From assembly GCA_946699065.1 (NCBI GenBank), contig CAMPDV010000454.1:124001-188000 (forward strand): DNA of 64,000 nucleotides, in the 5' to 3' direction. The DNA comes from Loxodes magnus (Eukaryota; Ciliophora; Karyorelictea; Loxodida; Loxodidae). The notes under the pieces are model-generated. The model ran no database searches. It saw only the letters and a list, made by a program, of their open reading frames with translations, and was not told where the DNA came from. This document shows positions 1 to 11,822 of the stretch, one piece after another. The position numbers and the translations under genes were made by a program. Position 1 is the first letter of the stretch; every line of letters begins with the position of its first letter.

Positions 1-833
1 CAAAGAAATTTAATTTAAGTTAACAAAAACTAAATAGGAGAATCAATTTAAACTACTAACATACTTTAAATCTTCAACCTCATATAATTACATTGGATTA
101 GATCTTCAGAATTTTATTACCTAAAGTCTAATTTTAGAAGATTCAAAAGATTGTTATACAATAATTTTTCCAAAATATCTTAATTCAATCTTATTAATAG
201 AATGCATACCTATTTATTTAGAATATGTCTAAAACGTTTAATTAGATTATTAACCATATTTGTTCGAAGTATATATTAAATAATATCCATTTTTATATTT
301 CTTAGAGCCATCAAAAAGTAATAACAACTATCCTTTAAGCTTTTTATTTTATAATGTTAGCTTTAATAATAATGCTTCGACTTTAAAATAATTTTGTCTA
401 CTAAATAAAGAGATTTTAATCTGAAACATAATAACTATCTAGCAGTTTGAATTCTTAAAGTTTTCCTTTCTTTTTAGAGTTAGTTAAATTAAAAAAGTCT
501 GAAAAATTTCTAATTCAATAAGCATAAATGATGTAATAATTAAGATTAAGAGAAGATAATTATTTGAAGGATTCTCTTTATATATGATAAATATTAGAGT
601 GCTTTTACTTATTTTATCTTATGAATATACTCTTAACTTTATTTGAGTACATTGATTTACTATTGACTTATTAGTTAACATATTATATCTTTATACTATG
701 CAAGAAACTACAAATATTTATTTATACTCATAAAAAAATGAAATCCGGTTTTTTTACCAAATAAAATTAAAAAGGTAAAAATTAGTAAGAATCTGAAGAG
801 AAAAAGTAGAAACAATTAAAACCGAGGAAGAGA
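1..833. other. AT-rich stretch, no gene recognised
   Basis: Very AT-rich sequence without a frame I can distinguish from background. A plain A-rich leader precedes the zinc-knuckle element that follows. Confidence 0.4.
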
Positions 834-1570
834 ATGTCCACACCTCCAAAGGAATAAGAAACTCTAGTTGACTAAGATCGTTCAGAAATTAATCTTAGTG
901 AGGATCGAAATAGCAGTGAATAACTTACAGAATTAGTAAAAATTTTGCTTAATGAGGCTAAAAAGCTTAAGGAGTAAAATCAAATATTAATAGAAAATCG
1001 TGAAAACGTAGAAGATAGATTAATTAAATGAGAAAGAGAAATGGACGCCTATTGAAATATTCAAACTGACTGCTCTTAGCAAATATAGCAAATGCAATTA
1101 GATTCATAATCATAATTAATTAAATAAACAGAACGTGCATAATAGCCAGAACCAATTGCGATATTGGGGCAAAATCAAATTTAAGAATAATTTTAAAACA
1201 AGTAGCAAGGTTGTCAAATGAAAATGAAAAAAGACCAAAAATTTATCAGAATACAATGAAGACTAGAAAGTGCTATTACTGCAAGAAAAAAGAACACTAA
1301 TACAAATAGTGTAGAAATTTCTATGTATTCAATAATGATTTTAATTAGAGAGTTAAGAGACTGACAGAAAGAATTTATATTACTGAGAGAGTATGAGAGA
1401 ATCTATTTATCAAATTAAAGAGACAAGGGCCAAAAGAATAGTAGCAAGGCAGATGGATGAAAGATGGAGAGAGAAGAGAAATACAAGATTTAAGACAAGA
1501 AAAAATAGAAATGAAACAATAAACTTTTCTTTTTATTCACCAGACTATTCTGGTTGGAAAGAGGGTAATT
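834..1570 (+). mobile_element. gag/ORF1-like retroelement fossil
   Basis: Remnant of a retroelement nucleic-acid-binding protein. An ATG at 834 opens an acidic, coiled-coil-like N-terminal region when TAA/TAG are read as Gln. At about 1273-1315 there is a C-x2-C-x4-H-x4-C zinc knuckle (CYYC...H...C), typical of LTR-element Gag and of the first ORF of many LINEs. No protease, integrase or reverse transcriptase is visible behind it, so only this part is present. It looks broken, with a few breaks. Family assignment between LTR element and LINE is open. Two other elements in the window (7387-8285, and 50570-51395 on the minus strand) have the same plan. Confidence 0.55.
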
Positions 1571-2969
1571 GGTGAAAATCCAAGAAAACCTCTAAACAAT
1601 TTTATCTATTATTATTATATTTATTTATCTAATTAACCTAAATTTTTCTCTTCTCTTTTCATATTTTTTTATTTTTATTTTCAGTTGAAGCTGACTAGAA
1701 AAGCAGGTATCTCTGATTACTTTTGCTAATCTTATCTCCCACTTTCGAATCTATTTGCAGATTTACATTTTTAGATTACTTAAAAAAGTTTAATTTACTA
1801 CCTATTTTCTTAATATACTAATTGTATTTTCTAGTTTATAGGAAGGCCAAACCTTTAATTAAAGAAGCACAATAATTATTAGCTAAATTTTACATAAGCT
1901 TAGTTAATTATATTCCATTATCTTATCTATAGGAATTATTATAAGCTATATGCAATTAACAAATTTCTCATCAACAGCTAGATTTAAATTTATTAAAGTT
2001 AATATTTCTGCTTTAATTATAATTCTAATAATGGTACTTTATTTATAAATCTAGATAAATGTAAAAAGTAGAGAGTTTGCATAATCTATTTATAGTTAAC
2101 TATTCTTGAGTTACGATATTATCGTTTATCTTCTTTCTTCATGTACTTTTTATTTAGTCTGTCCTAAGATAAGCGTATACTAGCTTAGGTACTGTTTTAT
2201 TCTATTAAGATAAAGAGTTAAAAAAGAGAATTATGATTGCTTTATCTTTTTTATTATCTAAAGTTATTCTTAGAGTTAAGTTGGATTTGCTATTAAAGTA
2301 ACTTAACATACCAAAAGCCCCTAATGCTTCTATAATTTTCTTTCTTAAGGTTTGTTAAAATTTAACTAAAAATTAACTTTATTTAAATTTGAGAAAATTA
2401 GACAGAACAAACATAAGAAAGTTTTCCTAAAACTGGTACTTCAGTTGAAAGAAGGAAAGAGAGTTTTGTATTTCTATTCTTTATTACTTTGATAAATTCC
2501 AAAGTATAGAGCCCTTTAAAGGAATCTAGATATATAAGTAAACTAAATTTCACTAAAGGATATGTAAATTAATTAGAAGTATAGTAATATTATTTAACTA
2601 TTACTGGGAGTATCTAACTCTTACTTATACATAAGATAGAATATCAAGCATGTATCATAACTAATGAAATAAAAGATAAGTAAGATAGAAAGATATTTTG
2701 AATGGATGTCTATTAGTTCAGTTTCTATATTAATTCTAGATTTCAAATAATTACGAAGTTATTATTGAAATATCTAACTTTTTGAGATTAGAGCCATTCT
2801 AACAAAAGAACATTCGATTCATTTAGCGTTCAAATTACTTCATTACAACTTCTTTAGCTCTATGCTTATTAGTAATCATATAAGCTTATAGTTACTCCTT
2901 AAACTTATTGTTTAAATATTAAAAGGTAATCTAGTACTATAGAGATACAGAATAATTGACTTAATAAAA
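1571..2969. other. AT-rich stretch, no gene recognised
   Basis: About 1.4 kb downstream of the gag-like fossil. Some frames are open because TGA is rare, but none is convincingly coding and no motif is recognisable. Confidence 0.35.
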
Positions 2970-5261
2970 ATGAAAGAGATGTGAGTGACTGAAGAACAGA
3001 TTAGAGATTGTGAGCAAAACTATCTTAACGAAATTAAAGAGAAATTTTGCTAATTTAAAGAAACTATTTAAAGCTAATGGAAATCTGTAATACTTTAAAG
3101 AAAGAGTAGAGAACTAGGAAGAGATATTCAAGTTAATGATATAGTTAAATAATAGCTGTAGGGAACTTACATTAGTAAAAGTTTATATTTAATCTCAGTA
3201 ATTAAATTAACAGAACATTAGCAAAAAACAATTTCTAATGCAGGAAAATAATAGAAAGTATAATTAAAAAGGTTAATGAAGACGCAGAAAAATAGTAATA
3301 AAATTAATTTATGAAATTGATGGAATAAAGCATGCTGATTTTTAATTATTAAAACTACCAGAAATAAATTCTAATACAAGAACACGAAGCTGGAGAAGAA
3401 ATGTACAATTTCAACGAGTTTTACGATGACTTTTGAACCCTTTTAACAAATTAATTCGAGACAAGCCAAAAAAAGGTGGATCACGTTAATAAATTATCTT
3501 GCTTTTTCCTAATAATTTATTTAAACAGGAGGCTAATATTAATATCCAAATTTTCGGATATTTTAAGTAGACAATGTAGCAAATAATAGAAAAGAGTATA
3601 AATTTTCAGTGGATAAAATTTGGTATAAGGATAAGTTAGAACTAAAATGTGCTAATACTTAAAAACAGGAATTAGTTTTGATATGTGGGCTTTATAATAA
3701 AAAATTCGTTGAAAAATGTACATAAAATGTAAAGAAGAGGCTATTTTTTAACTTAGATTTGAAAGTTTCAGATAAACTCTAAATTAAGAAAATCATCCAA
3801 GGATAAAGTTTGAAGTGAATAGATTAATTATTTTAGCTTAATAATTTGAAGGTAATGTAGCGTATTTTTCAATTATTGATCAATATAAAAATTGCCTATA
3901 ACTTAGCTAATAAGTCTATTAAGGATGAATAAAGAGTAATAAGTTGTAATTTCTTATAGTAACTAGAAATTTCTTGTAAAGAGCTCTACTATCATCATAT
4001 TATTAAATAGCTTTTAGGGACTTAACGAAATAATTTAACATAAATTCCTTTAATATTCTTTCAAAAGTAATTAACAGTTTAAAGTTTTCGAAGCTATTTG
4101 AAATGAGTTAAGAATAAAGATACAAGGAACTTAAATTTCTAGCTATATGAAAAGTTAATAGATAATACCCATTAGGGAAAATTGGTGAAATGTAGAGATA
4201 TATATTTAAGGATTTTTAATTTGAAAATACATTGACAAGATATTTACAAATCAGACTAAGAAAAATAATACAGTGCAAGCCAGATTTTTTACAGCAAGGT
4301 AACATGCAATCAGAAACTAATAGTCGTTAAATGTTTAAGAAAAAAAGATATGAGCTAAACAACTCTAAAGGACTGATTTAATAAAAATTAACCTTTTAAT
4401 TAGGCAGAATGTTAATAAAAATTCCTCTTAAATAAGTATTCAAAGTTAACTCTTATAAAAGTGTTATCAGAGTTTGAATTCTGCTTTAAGCTACTAGAAT
4501 AGTAATTTAAATACTTTTAATCTATCTTTTAAAAATCCAAGAACCAGCTTTTCACAAGAGTAAATCTTTGTCAAAGCTGTGAAAGACAATAACTTTGGTT
4601 TGCTTAAAAAAGGCAAAAGTAAGCAGAGGAATCAAGTTTAACCTAAAAGGTATAAAAATAATCGTTTTGAAAATTATTTACTAATAAACTTTTGACAAAG
4701 CAAATAAGTAATCTTGAACTAGTACTAGATAAGTAAATAAAAGAACTTAAAAATTATAGAAGAATGTTAGCTAGATTATAAGGAAATAAAAAAGCAAGGA
4801 AAAAAAAAGTACATTAAAGGAACGACACAAATGCTTTATTCAAAATTAGAAAAAGAGAAGGCAATCATTTCTAAAAATTAATTTCATAACTTCAATGATC
4901 AAACAAGTAGAAAGACTATTTTTTTTAATTTTGCTATTTAAAAAAAAAAGAAGCTAGATAAGCTAAATATTAAATCTAAAATAGATATCAAAATTAATGA
5001 AACTACAAAAGAAAAGATTGAAAATATAAATTAAAAAATCGAAGTAATTAAGTAGAATAAAATTTTAATTTTTTGAGAAAATCACTTTAAGAAGTTTAAT
5101 AAAAGAAATAAATAAGTTAATTATTAAAAAAACTAGAAAATAAAATTATGGAAGAATTTAAATCTGATAAATAATCAAACGGACTGTAACTTTTATTTTC
5201 TTTATCTTATAAACACTTTTATTTTAAGTTGAGATTTCTTATATAAATAAAAAATAAATGA
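2970..5261 (+). CDS. large unknown protein, ciliate code, many in-frame TGA
   Basis: From the ATG at 2970 to the TGA at 5259-5261 one frame spans 764 codons if TAA/TAG are Gln and internal TGA is Trp. The protein is rich in Lys, Gln, Asn and Leu. It has a Cys pair (LCQSCER) around residue 530 and a basic coiled-coil-like C-terminal third (RKKKVHQRND). I do not recognise the family. Its end shows local similarity to the end of the gene at 20565-22787 (VEQ-F-FL...KLE-KI), and both are followed by the X repeat. Internal TGA codons lie in contexts natural for Trp (YLK-W-VKN, LKD-W-FNK). A cluster of TGA near residue 110 is less natural and may hide an intron or a shift. Function is unknown. It could also be a mobile-element gene. 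Confidence 0.4.
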
Positions 5262-5897
5262 AGAAATGATATACACAAAAAGCAAAGTTTCAAAATACTT
5301 ATAATATTTTGCATAAAGCATATCTAATTATCATAAAGCATACTTAATTATTAATAGCTAAATTAATATAATTATTTATAAAAATATCTCTAATTAGTTT
5401 TTTAGTTTTAGTTAATTATCAAAACAATAAGAAAGATATTTTTGATCTATAATCCTTGAGTTTTTATTGTTTTGTGATTTAATATTTTAAAGAGTCATAC
5501 AAATAAAAAGCTCAGTTTTCGTAATTATTTTACTCTTACAAAAAATATTTTATAGCTTTTACTATATACTAACTCAATTAAAGAGATTTCTCTTCTTTTT
5601 AAGAAAGCTTTTAGCTTTTTTCCTTGTCTAATTTTTTATTAAAAATACTTTTGATTTGGATAAATTGATTGTCTCATTTTTTTAATTTATTTAAAACTAT
5701 TAAAAAGGTTTTTTAAAGATTTAAAATTACCTTTCTAATTCTATTTCTTCTCTTTTTTAATGCGATGAGATTTTATCCTACTTCACCTTAACTTTTTAAC
5801 TTTTATAAGTCTTATAATTTCTCATTTTTTGATTTATATTACGTAATTATTTAATTATAAACAAACCCAGTTTTTCTTAGGAATATATATTTTAGAA

Positions 5898-7268
5898 ATG
5901 TTAATAAAGCTACAAAACTTTTTCGAATACTTTGATTATGATTTGAGTATCTCATCTTTCTATCATTTTGTGCCTTTTAATATAGCTTTCTCAGTGCAAC
6001 TTTATTCCCATACAATTGCATTTCTTAACTCTTCTTTTATTAATATTTAGTTAGCTTTTCCAAACTAAATATCCTTTAATTCCTTAGCTAATCATATCAA
6101 TTATATATCAACACCCTCTCTGACTACTAAAATACTAGTTACTAAAAATTAAATTTTCCTCTAGATACATTTAATTTAGGACTAGCAAATTAAATAATAG
6201 ACTTGTAGCTTTATTTTAATAAATTAACTAATAATAGAAGATGTAAAGCAAGTTCTAATCTAACCGTTATCTAGGTAATCAAAGCCTTTCACTTTTATTT
6301 ATCTATTAGAGTTCTTCCTATATATAACAAGTTTAATACCTAGTGATTTTATATGTATTAAAGATTTACTTTATCAGTTACTTTAATTATATCTTAAAAG
6401 CCTTAACTGTATAGCTTAGCATTGAGATTAAAAATATGGGTCTAAGCTTTAGATTCATATAGTAACACTTTATATGATTATGCTATTACCTTTACATTAA
6501 TAAAGTGTTTCAGTCATATTTTAATAATCATTTATAGTTTATTAAGCATAGTTAATTTATCTCCTTGATAGTATCCTAGTTGCTTATTTTCTATTTTTTA
6601 TAGCAATTAATGTTAACAATCGACTAGATCTACCAACTATTCTTATTATTTTATTTCGCTTATTTATAGCCTTTTAGTATGTGAACTTAGCTCTTTCAAA
6701 AATTATAATTATAATGGGGAATTTAAATAGTTATGCTGCTTATTAGATATATAAGCCATATGCTACTATTATGTCTTTAACCTTCTTATTATTTATTGAA
6801 ACCATATTTAAAAACTCTTTAAATTACTAGAGTTTAATTCTTTCATATCTATCTTAAGCTAAAAAGAATAACTACCTGTAATTATAAAAATGATACATTT
6901 ATAGGGAGATCTTTGAACCTTAACCTTCTCAGTATTGCCTAAAAATTCCTTGTCTTTGAAATCTATGATGTATTTTAAAAAGGAACGAAATTTAGAGCTT
7001 ATACACTCTTGAAATGTAGATTAGATTAAAAAAATAAAAAAGCATTAGAAATCATTAAAGAAGCACCAGAAAACGAAGAAAACGACTTATGTAGTAGTAA
7101 CCATAGAATATGCAATACCTCTTTTAATTCTAATTTGAAGCATACTTAGAAAGGATTTTTCAAAAAGAAATCACAAACTAAAAGCAAACTATGGAATCTT
7201 CAGTCATTTGAGGATGATATTCTAGCAGTTTCAATAATATCGATGACTGTAGTTAGTTAGTTGTTTTT
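5898..7268 (+). CDS. X-family multi-pass membrane protein, copy A
   Basis: The ATG at 5898 opens a frame rich in long hydrophobic stretches, such as IAFSVQLY, ILVAYFLFFIAI and TILIILFRLFIAF. A C-terminal cytosolic-looking acidic segment follows in another frame (KALEIIKEAPENEEND, then KLWNLQSFEDDILAVSI). The acidic segment aligns residue for residue with copy B (RALETIKEVSESEESE ... KLWKIQILEDEILAASI), which argues that it has been under selection. The change of frame near 6860 could be a short intron that I could not place, or decay. Product unknown: a multi-spanning membrane protein with an acidic tail. No transporter or receptor motif is recognised. Confidence 0.45.
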
Positions 7269-7370
7269 TTTTCTAAATTTACAAAGTATTTCAAGATATG
7301 ATTGTATTATTTTTAAATAACATATTTCAGATATTTTATTTATTATTTCAATAAAAGAAAATAATAATTG

Positions 7371-7386
7371 TATCTAGTTAATAAAA
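7371..7386 (+). repeat. 16-bp target site duplication, left copy
   Basis: TATCTAGTTAATAAAA, repeated exactly at 8286-8301. The pair brackets the gag/ORF1-like insertion. A duplication this long is typical of target-primed reverse transcription (LINE-type) rather than the 4-6 bp of LTR-element integrases. Confidence 0.75.
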
Positions 7387-8285
7387 GATAAAAAATGGAA
7401 AGAATCGCCAAAGGATAGATGTTTCTAGAAGAGGAGAAGAGAGCCAGAAAGGCTTCCAATCAGCCACCTCTTGCAGCCACCTCTTGCAGCCACCTCTTGC
7501 AACCACTCCAACTAAGAAAGCAGGCAAGCACTAACACTCTTCGGAGTCCACTTAAATCCCACCTAAGAAACTAAAAACTAATGAGTAAGGATAATAAGTT
7601 TGGAGATTCACGACCAACGACGACTTGAGAGACCTCACTAAAGAACAAATTTGCAGCATGGATTAAAATCAGACCCTTAAACTAATCTTCAGGCAATAAA
7701 AACTATATCAGAGTTAGAAGAAGAAACGCAAAAAATAAGTCTAGATCTCATTGCTCACGGAGAAGACGATGAGATGCACATGGTCGACAGAAGAGCCAAG
7801 GTAGGTGTCTTCGAATAAGTTCAAGAGATTGAAAACGACATCTGAACATTGCAAAAACAAGACGAAAAGAATTGGGTCAAGCTAGACGAGAGACTAGAAA
7901 GTATCGAAAAAAGAATAGAAGAAAAAAATCACTAGTCTCAGCAACAAAATCCAATGAATATAGAATAAATTAGAGTAACAAGACCCGAAAAATTAAAAAG
8001 AAGTGTCACATCTGCTGCAGCACGAAGCACTTATGAAGAAAATGTCGTGAATAAAAATAAATCAAGACAAAATTGTGAAACGACTTTTGGAAGAAAAAGA
8101 CGATTTTCATACCCTCAAGTGACGGAAAGTTGTGGAAGAAAAAAGAAAAAAGCACCAAGTAAGACCCTAAGCAAATAAGACCAAAATTCGACTTAAGACA
8201 GGAACCAAGAATATTTTGGAATGTCAAGCTATATGATATTTTATAAACTTGTAAAGCCGGAAGGCGAACATATTTGACTTAAACT
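7387..8285 (+). mobile_element. gag/ORF1-like retroelement insertion (fossil)
   Basis: A ~900-bp insertion inside X copy A, flanked by an exact 16-bp repeat. It is clearly less AT-rich than its surroundings. It starts with an ATG at 7395 and carries a Ser/Pro/Thr-rich segment with a 13-bp tandem repeat, an acidic coiled-coil region (ELEEETQKISLDL, KLDERLESIEKRIEEK) and a C-x2-C-x4-H-x4-C zinc knuckle at about 8008-8050. No reverse transcriptase is present. It appears broken, with a few breaks. The long target duplication favours a LINE-type ORF1 or a non-autonomous derivative. The exact flanking repeats suggest it is younger than copy A itself. Confidence 0.65.
7461..7499 (+). repeat. 13-bp tandem repeat x3
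   Basis: CAGCCACCTCTTG occurs three times head to tail inside the Pro/Ala-rich start of the gag/ORF1-like insertion. Confidence 0.85.
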
Positions 8286-8301
8286 TATCTAGTTAATAAA
8301 A
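8286..8301 (+). repeat. 16-bp target site duplication, right copy
   Basis: Exact repeat of 7371-7386, marking the 3' end of the insertion. Sequence homologous to X copy B resumes shortly downstream. Confidence 0.75.
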
Positions 8302-8825
8302 ATGCTAACAGCATAAAGATTCTAAAAAGGTAAAAGTTAAATTTTGAAACAAAGCGATAGCAAGTATTTAAAATCTTCTTCTAGGTTTAAGAGCAAAAGT
8401 TTTAAAAACAATTTAACTTATATGCATGATAATTAATTTTATCTAAATTTTGCTTTAACTTCAATTATCTAGTTCATAAATATTCTATTCCAGAGTTAAA
8501 AATTAAGCATATATATTCTTGCTTTTTGTTCTAACCAAGTATCCTATATTATCTGCCTATTTATTTCTTTATCTTAAGATAATAATCTTAACAAGCAAAT
8601 CCTTAATAATCTTTTAAATATAGTCCAATAGTTATTATAATAGAAATAATTAATGTTGCTTCTATCTTATACGGAATTGAACGTTTTCTAAAAATACATA
8701 TGGCATTTATTAGATTGGTATAACTCTTGATTAATACATGCTAATTATCTTTAAAAAGAAGGCTATATATACTCTTATGATATAAAGAGCAACTTTAAGA
8801 GGATATAATGGTTATTACAACTCTA

Positions 8826-11822
8826 TAATAAGAAATATTCCAAAGTTGATTATTAAATAAGCATAGTAACTTAATAACAGATGTAAGATAAACTTTATAA
8901 TATGAATGTAGGAGCTAATAAAGCTTAATATATGAGACATAAAATATACAGGTATTATAACTTTTATTACACTCTAAAAATTTATATTTACCTTACTCTT
9001 CTCACTTCATCTAATTCTTATCTTTCCATTTAAAATTTAATTATTTTCCTTCTAAATAGCAAGGAAAAAAGATATGAAATGAAAGAAATAGAATTAAAAG
9101 CAGAGTAATTTGATCTAGTATGAAGCAAAAAGAAATACCAATTTAACATGAATAAAAATAAGAAAAAAGATAGAGTAAATATAGACTTCAATTAACTAAA
9201 GTATGTCATTAAGAATTAACTAATGCTTAGAATATAGAAAAGCAAATTATGCGTTTTAACTAGAATCAGAACAAAAAGAGAAAATAAAAAACTTATTTAG
9301 AGCTATAATAGAAATAGATTACAATCTATATCTTAAATATTTATTTCTTAGCTTTCAGAAGCTCATAAACTTTATACATAACAATAGCTTTAGAAATTTC
9401 CAAAAAATAAGTGTATTACTAATGAAGAAATAATAATTAGATTTAAGTTAAAAAACTTTTTTATTTTTATTTCATTTTTATTAAATTGAACCAAGAGATG
9501 CAAGAGTAAAATTTCTTAATAAGCTATTCATGTAAAATATTTAATCTACTATAAATTTATTAAGCTAAGAAGCTTTAAAATATTCTCAAATTTATAAGTC
9601 TAATATATAAATGAATTTTTTTGAGTAAAGTAGACATGATTCTTAGTTTAATATTTAGCTTAATACCAAATTAGAAAGGATTTATCTAAAGTAAGCAAAT
9701 TCTTTCATAAGACAAAATTAAATCCTACACTTAAGGTTTAACTATAATTATTTAATCTTTTTTATTTAATTAAAAAGGACTAGAAATATTCCAATATTTA
9801 GATACCTTGCTTGAAGGAAAAATTCAAATGGTGCTTTTATCTAATTCATACTTTTATAACTCCTAGCTTTTTATTTAAGTTCTAATAAAATTATATAGCA
9901 TAAACCTTTATATTGCTATTCAATCTAAAATATTAACTTAATCCTATGCTAAAAGTTTTTATATTCCATGGATAAATTTGATAGCACAAAGATAAGAAAG
10001 ACCAAAAGCTTTAATGAAAGCAATTTCTAGTTAGATCCTTTTTAACAGTTTTAAAGAATTGTAGACTAATAAGCTTTTATCCTACCTAATTACCAAATTA
10101 ATTATCTTTTCTTTAAGACTTTAAAAATAAGCTTAAATCAATAAATACTCTATGCATGAATTTTCTTTTATTTAGCATTAAGTATCCTTAAAACCTCATT
10201 TGGCTTTATATCAAATTAAACAGAATTTGAATTATTAATGCAGTGAATCCATTATTTTCCAGATACTCTTGAAGTATTAAATATAGAATAATACACATTC
10301 CTATTTTGCTAGTTTATAAATCTCTTTCATTCTAGATAAAATAGAAGGTAAAAAGAGAAAAAACTATTTTTAAATAGAAAGGACAACAAAAGCTATCTAA
10401 GTAGTAGATATGTGTATTATACCTTTATAGTAGAAACTATTTTAAAGCATCAAATAGGCTGTAATTTTATATTAGCAGGTCATTTAAATTATATTTTAAA
10501 TGAATAGGCAATTTAATAATAAAATACCTTTAACTGTTTTAAGCTAAAAGAACTAAGTATCATAATACCTTTATCAATTTACCTCTTTATTAACTTTAGA
10601 TAAGCAATAAAAGTATAAAACTTATAAAGGACAGAATTTGGAAGATTACACCAAACGAAATTCTATTCTAAGTTTGAATTTTTGAAATAAAAATCTTGCT
10701 TCCTAAATAAATTATTTACTAGTGCTTCTTAAATAAAAGAGATGTTAAACCTAATAAACTTTTCCATCCTTTAAATTTATTTTTTTTCACAAAATTCAAA
10801 TATTTTTCCTTTCTAATTGACTACAACAATATTTATAATTTAAATTGCAGATGTCTGCTTTACTAAAATCCTTGGAATTTAAATTTTAGTATTTTATAAA
10901 AAAAATTGGCTAAAAGGTAAAAGAAATGAAAAGTATTTATTTAGCTTGGCAAAGTACTTTCGTTTAGATTTTAAATATTTCTATTTAAAATCCCAAGAAG
11001 CTAATGGACTAACTTGAGTTTATTTAAATGAAGCATCTTAATTACAAACTAATAACAAGATCATCACTTAAATTAATAATTTTCAGTTATATAGTCTCAA
11101 TGTTTTAAAATGAGAAAGCATTCTAAAAGAAAATTAGTTTTTCTTCTTCTAATTTGTATTTAGTTTAATTTTAGAATATTTCAGTTTTGGTCATCCCATA
11201 TACAATTAGCTTTCATTTATCATATCTTCTTATTAAGCTCATATTACTATCTCTTTTAAAGCTTTCCAATTTAACTATGTTTTTAATGTTTCTAAATCTT
11301 ATGCTTAGATTAGGTCTTCTAATAGTTTATATATTTAATGGTAGATTTAAGATTAAGGAATAGCAGAAAATTTGTTTATGAGGTTTATATTAATTTACAT
11401 AAAGCCAATATCCTTCATTATATAAAATTGATTTACCTTTAAACTCAGCTATAATAATTTAACAAACCAGGCTAGTTTTTCAGATTTATCATAACTTAAA
11501 CTATTTCTTTTACACTCTTCTAGAAAAGACTTAAACGTTTAAATATTTATACTTTTAAGATATTACAACAATAGAGATTTCAAATAAATAGCGTCATTAT
11601 ACTACACACTTTATAAGGCCCAGCCCTTTAGTCACTATAAAAATCTCTGGACTAAATTAGTAAATCTCAGAAGGTATTTTATAATAAAGCGAATAAAGCT
11701 AAGTTATTTAAATTGAAGTTAACATTATTTAGGTCTAAGACTACGACTAAGAGACTATTAATCTTTAAACCTTTTAATTAATAGCATCCATATTTAAGAA
11801 GCTTAATTAGGAATATTAATAA
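8826..11822. other. AT-rich stretch, possible unresolved coding around 9076-10900
   Basis: A long plus-strand frame can be read from an ATG at 9076 if TGA is Trp. It is Lys/Ile/Asn-rich, and the other frames look similar, so I do not call a gene. No motif is recognised. Confidence 0.25.

Larger units (their letters stand above)
5040..8825 (+). repeat. repeat family X, copy A (diverged, interrupted)
   Basis: This copy is homologous to 22560-25211 and, inverted, to 61377-64000. Shared landmarks are the segment near 5265-5340, the membrane-protein gene, its acidic C-terminal coding segment at 6950-7260, and the stretch at 8520-8620 that matches 24940-25040. It is clearly more diverged from copies B and C than those are from each other, so it is the older copy. 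The gag/ORF1-like insertion at 7387-8285 splits it. I cannot tell whether X is a mobile element or a segmental duplication. Confidence 0.6.

Noticed and set aside
8006-8227. Minus-strand ORF opposite the gag/ORF1-like element
   Set aside because: It is the shadow of the coiled-coil and zinc-knuckle coding region on the plus strand.
9076-10900. Long plus-strand gene after X copy A
   Set aside because: It is open only because TGA is rare and readable. Composition does not separate it from other frames, and there is no second copy to compare.
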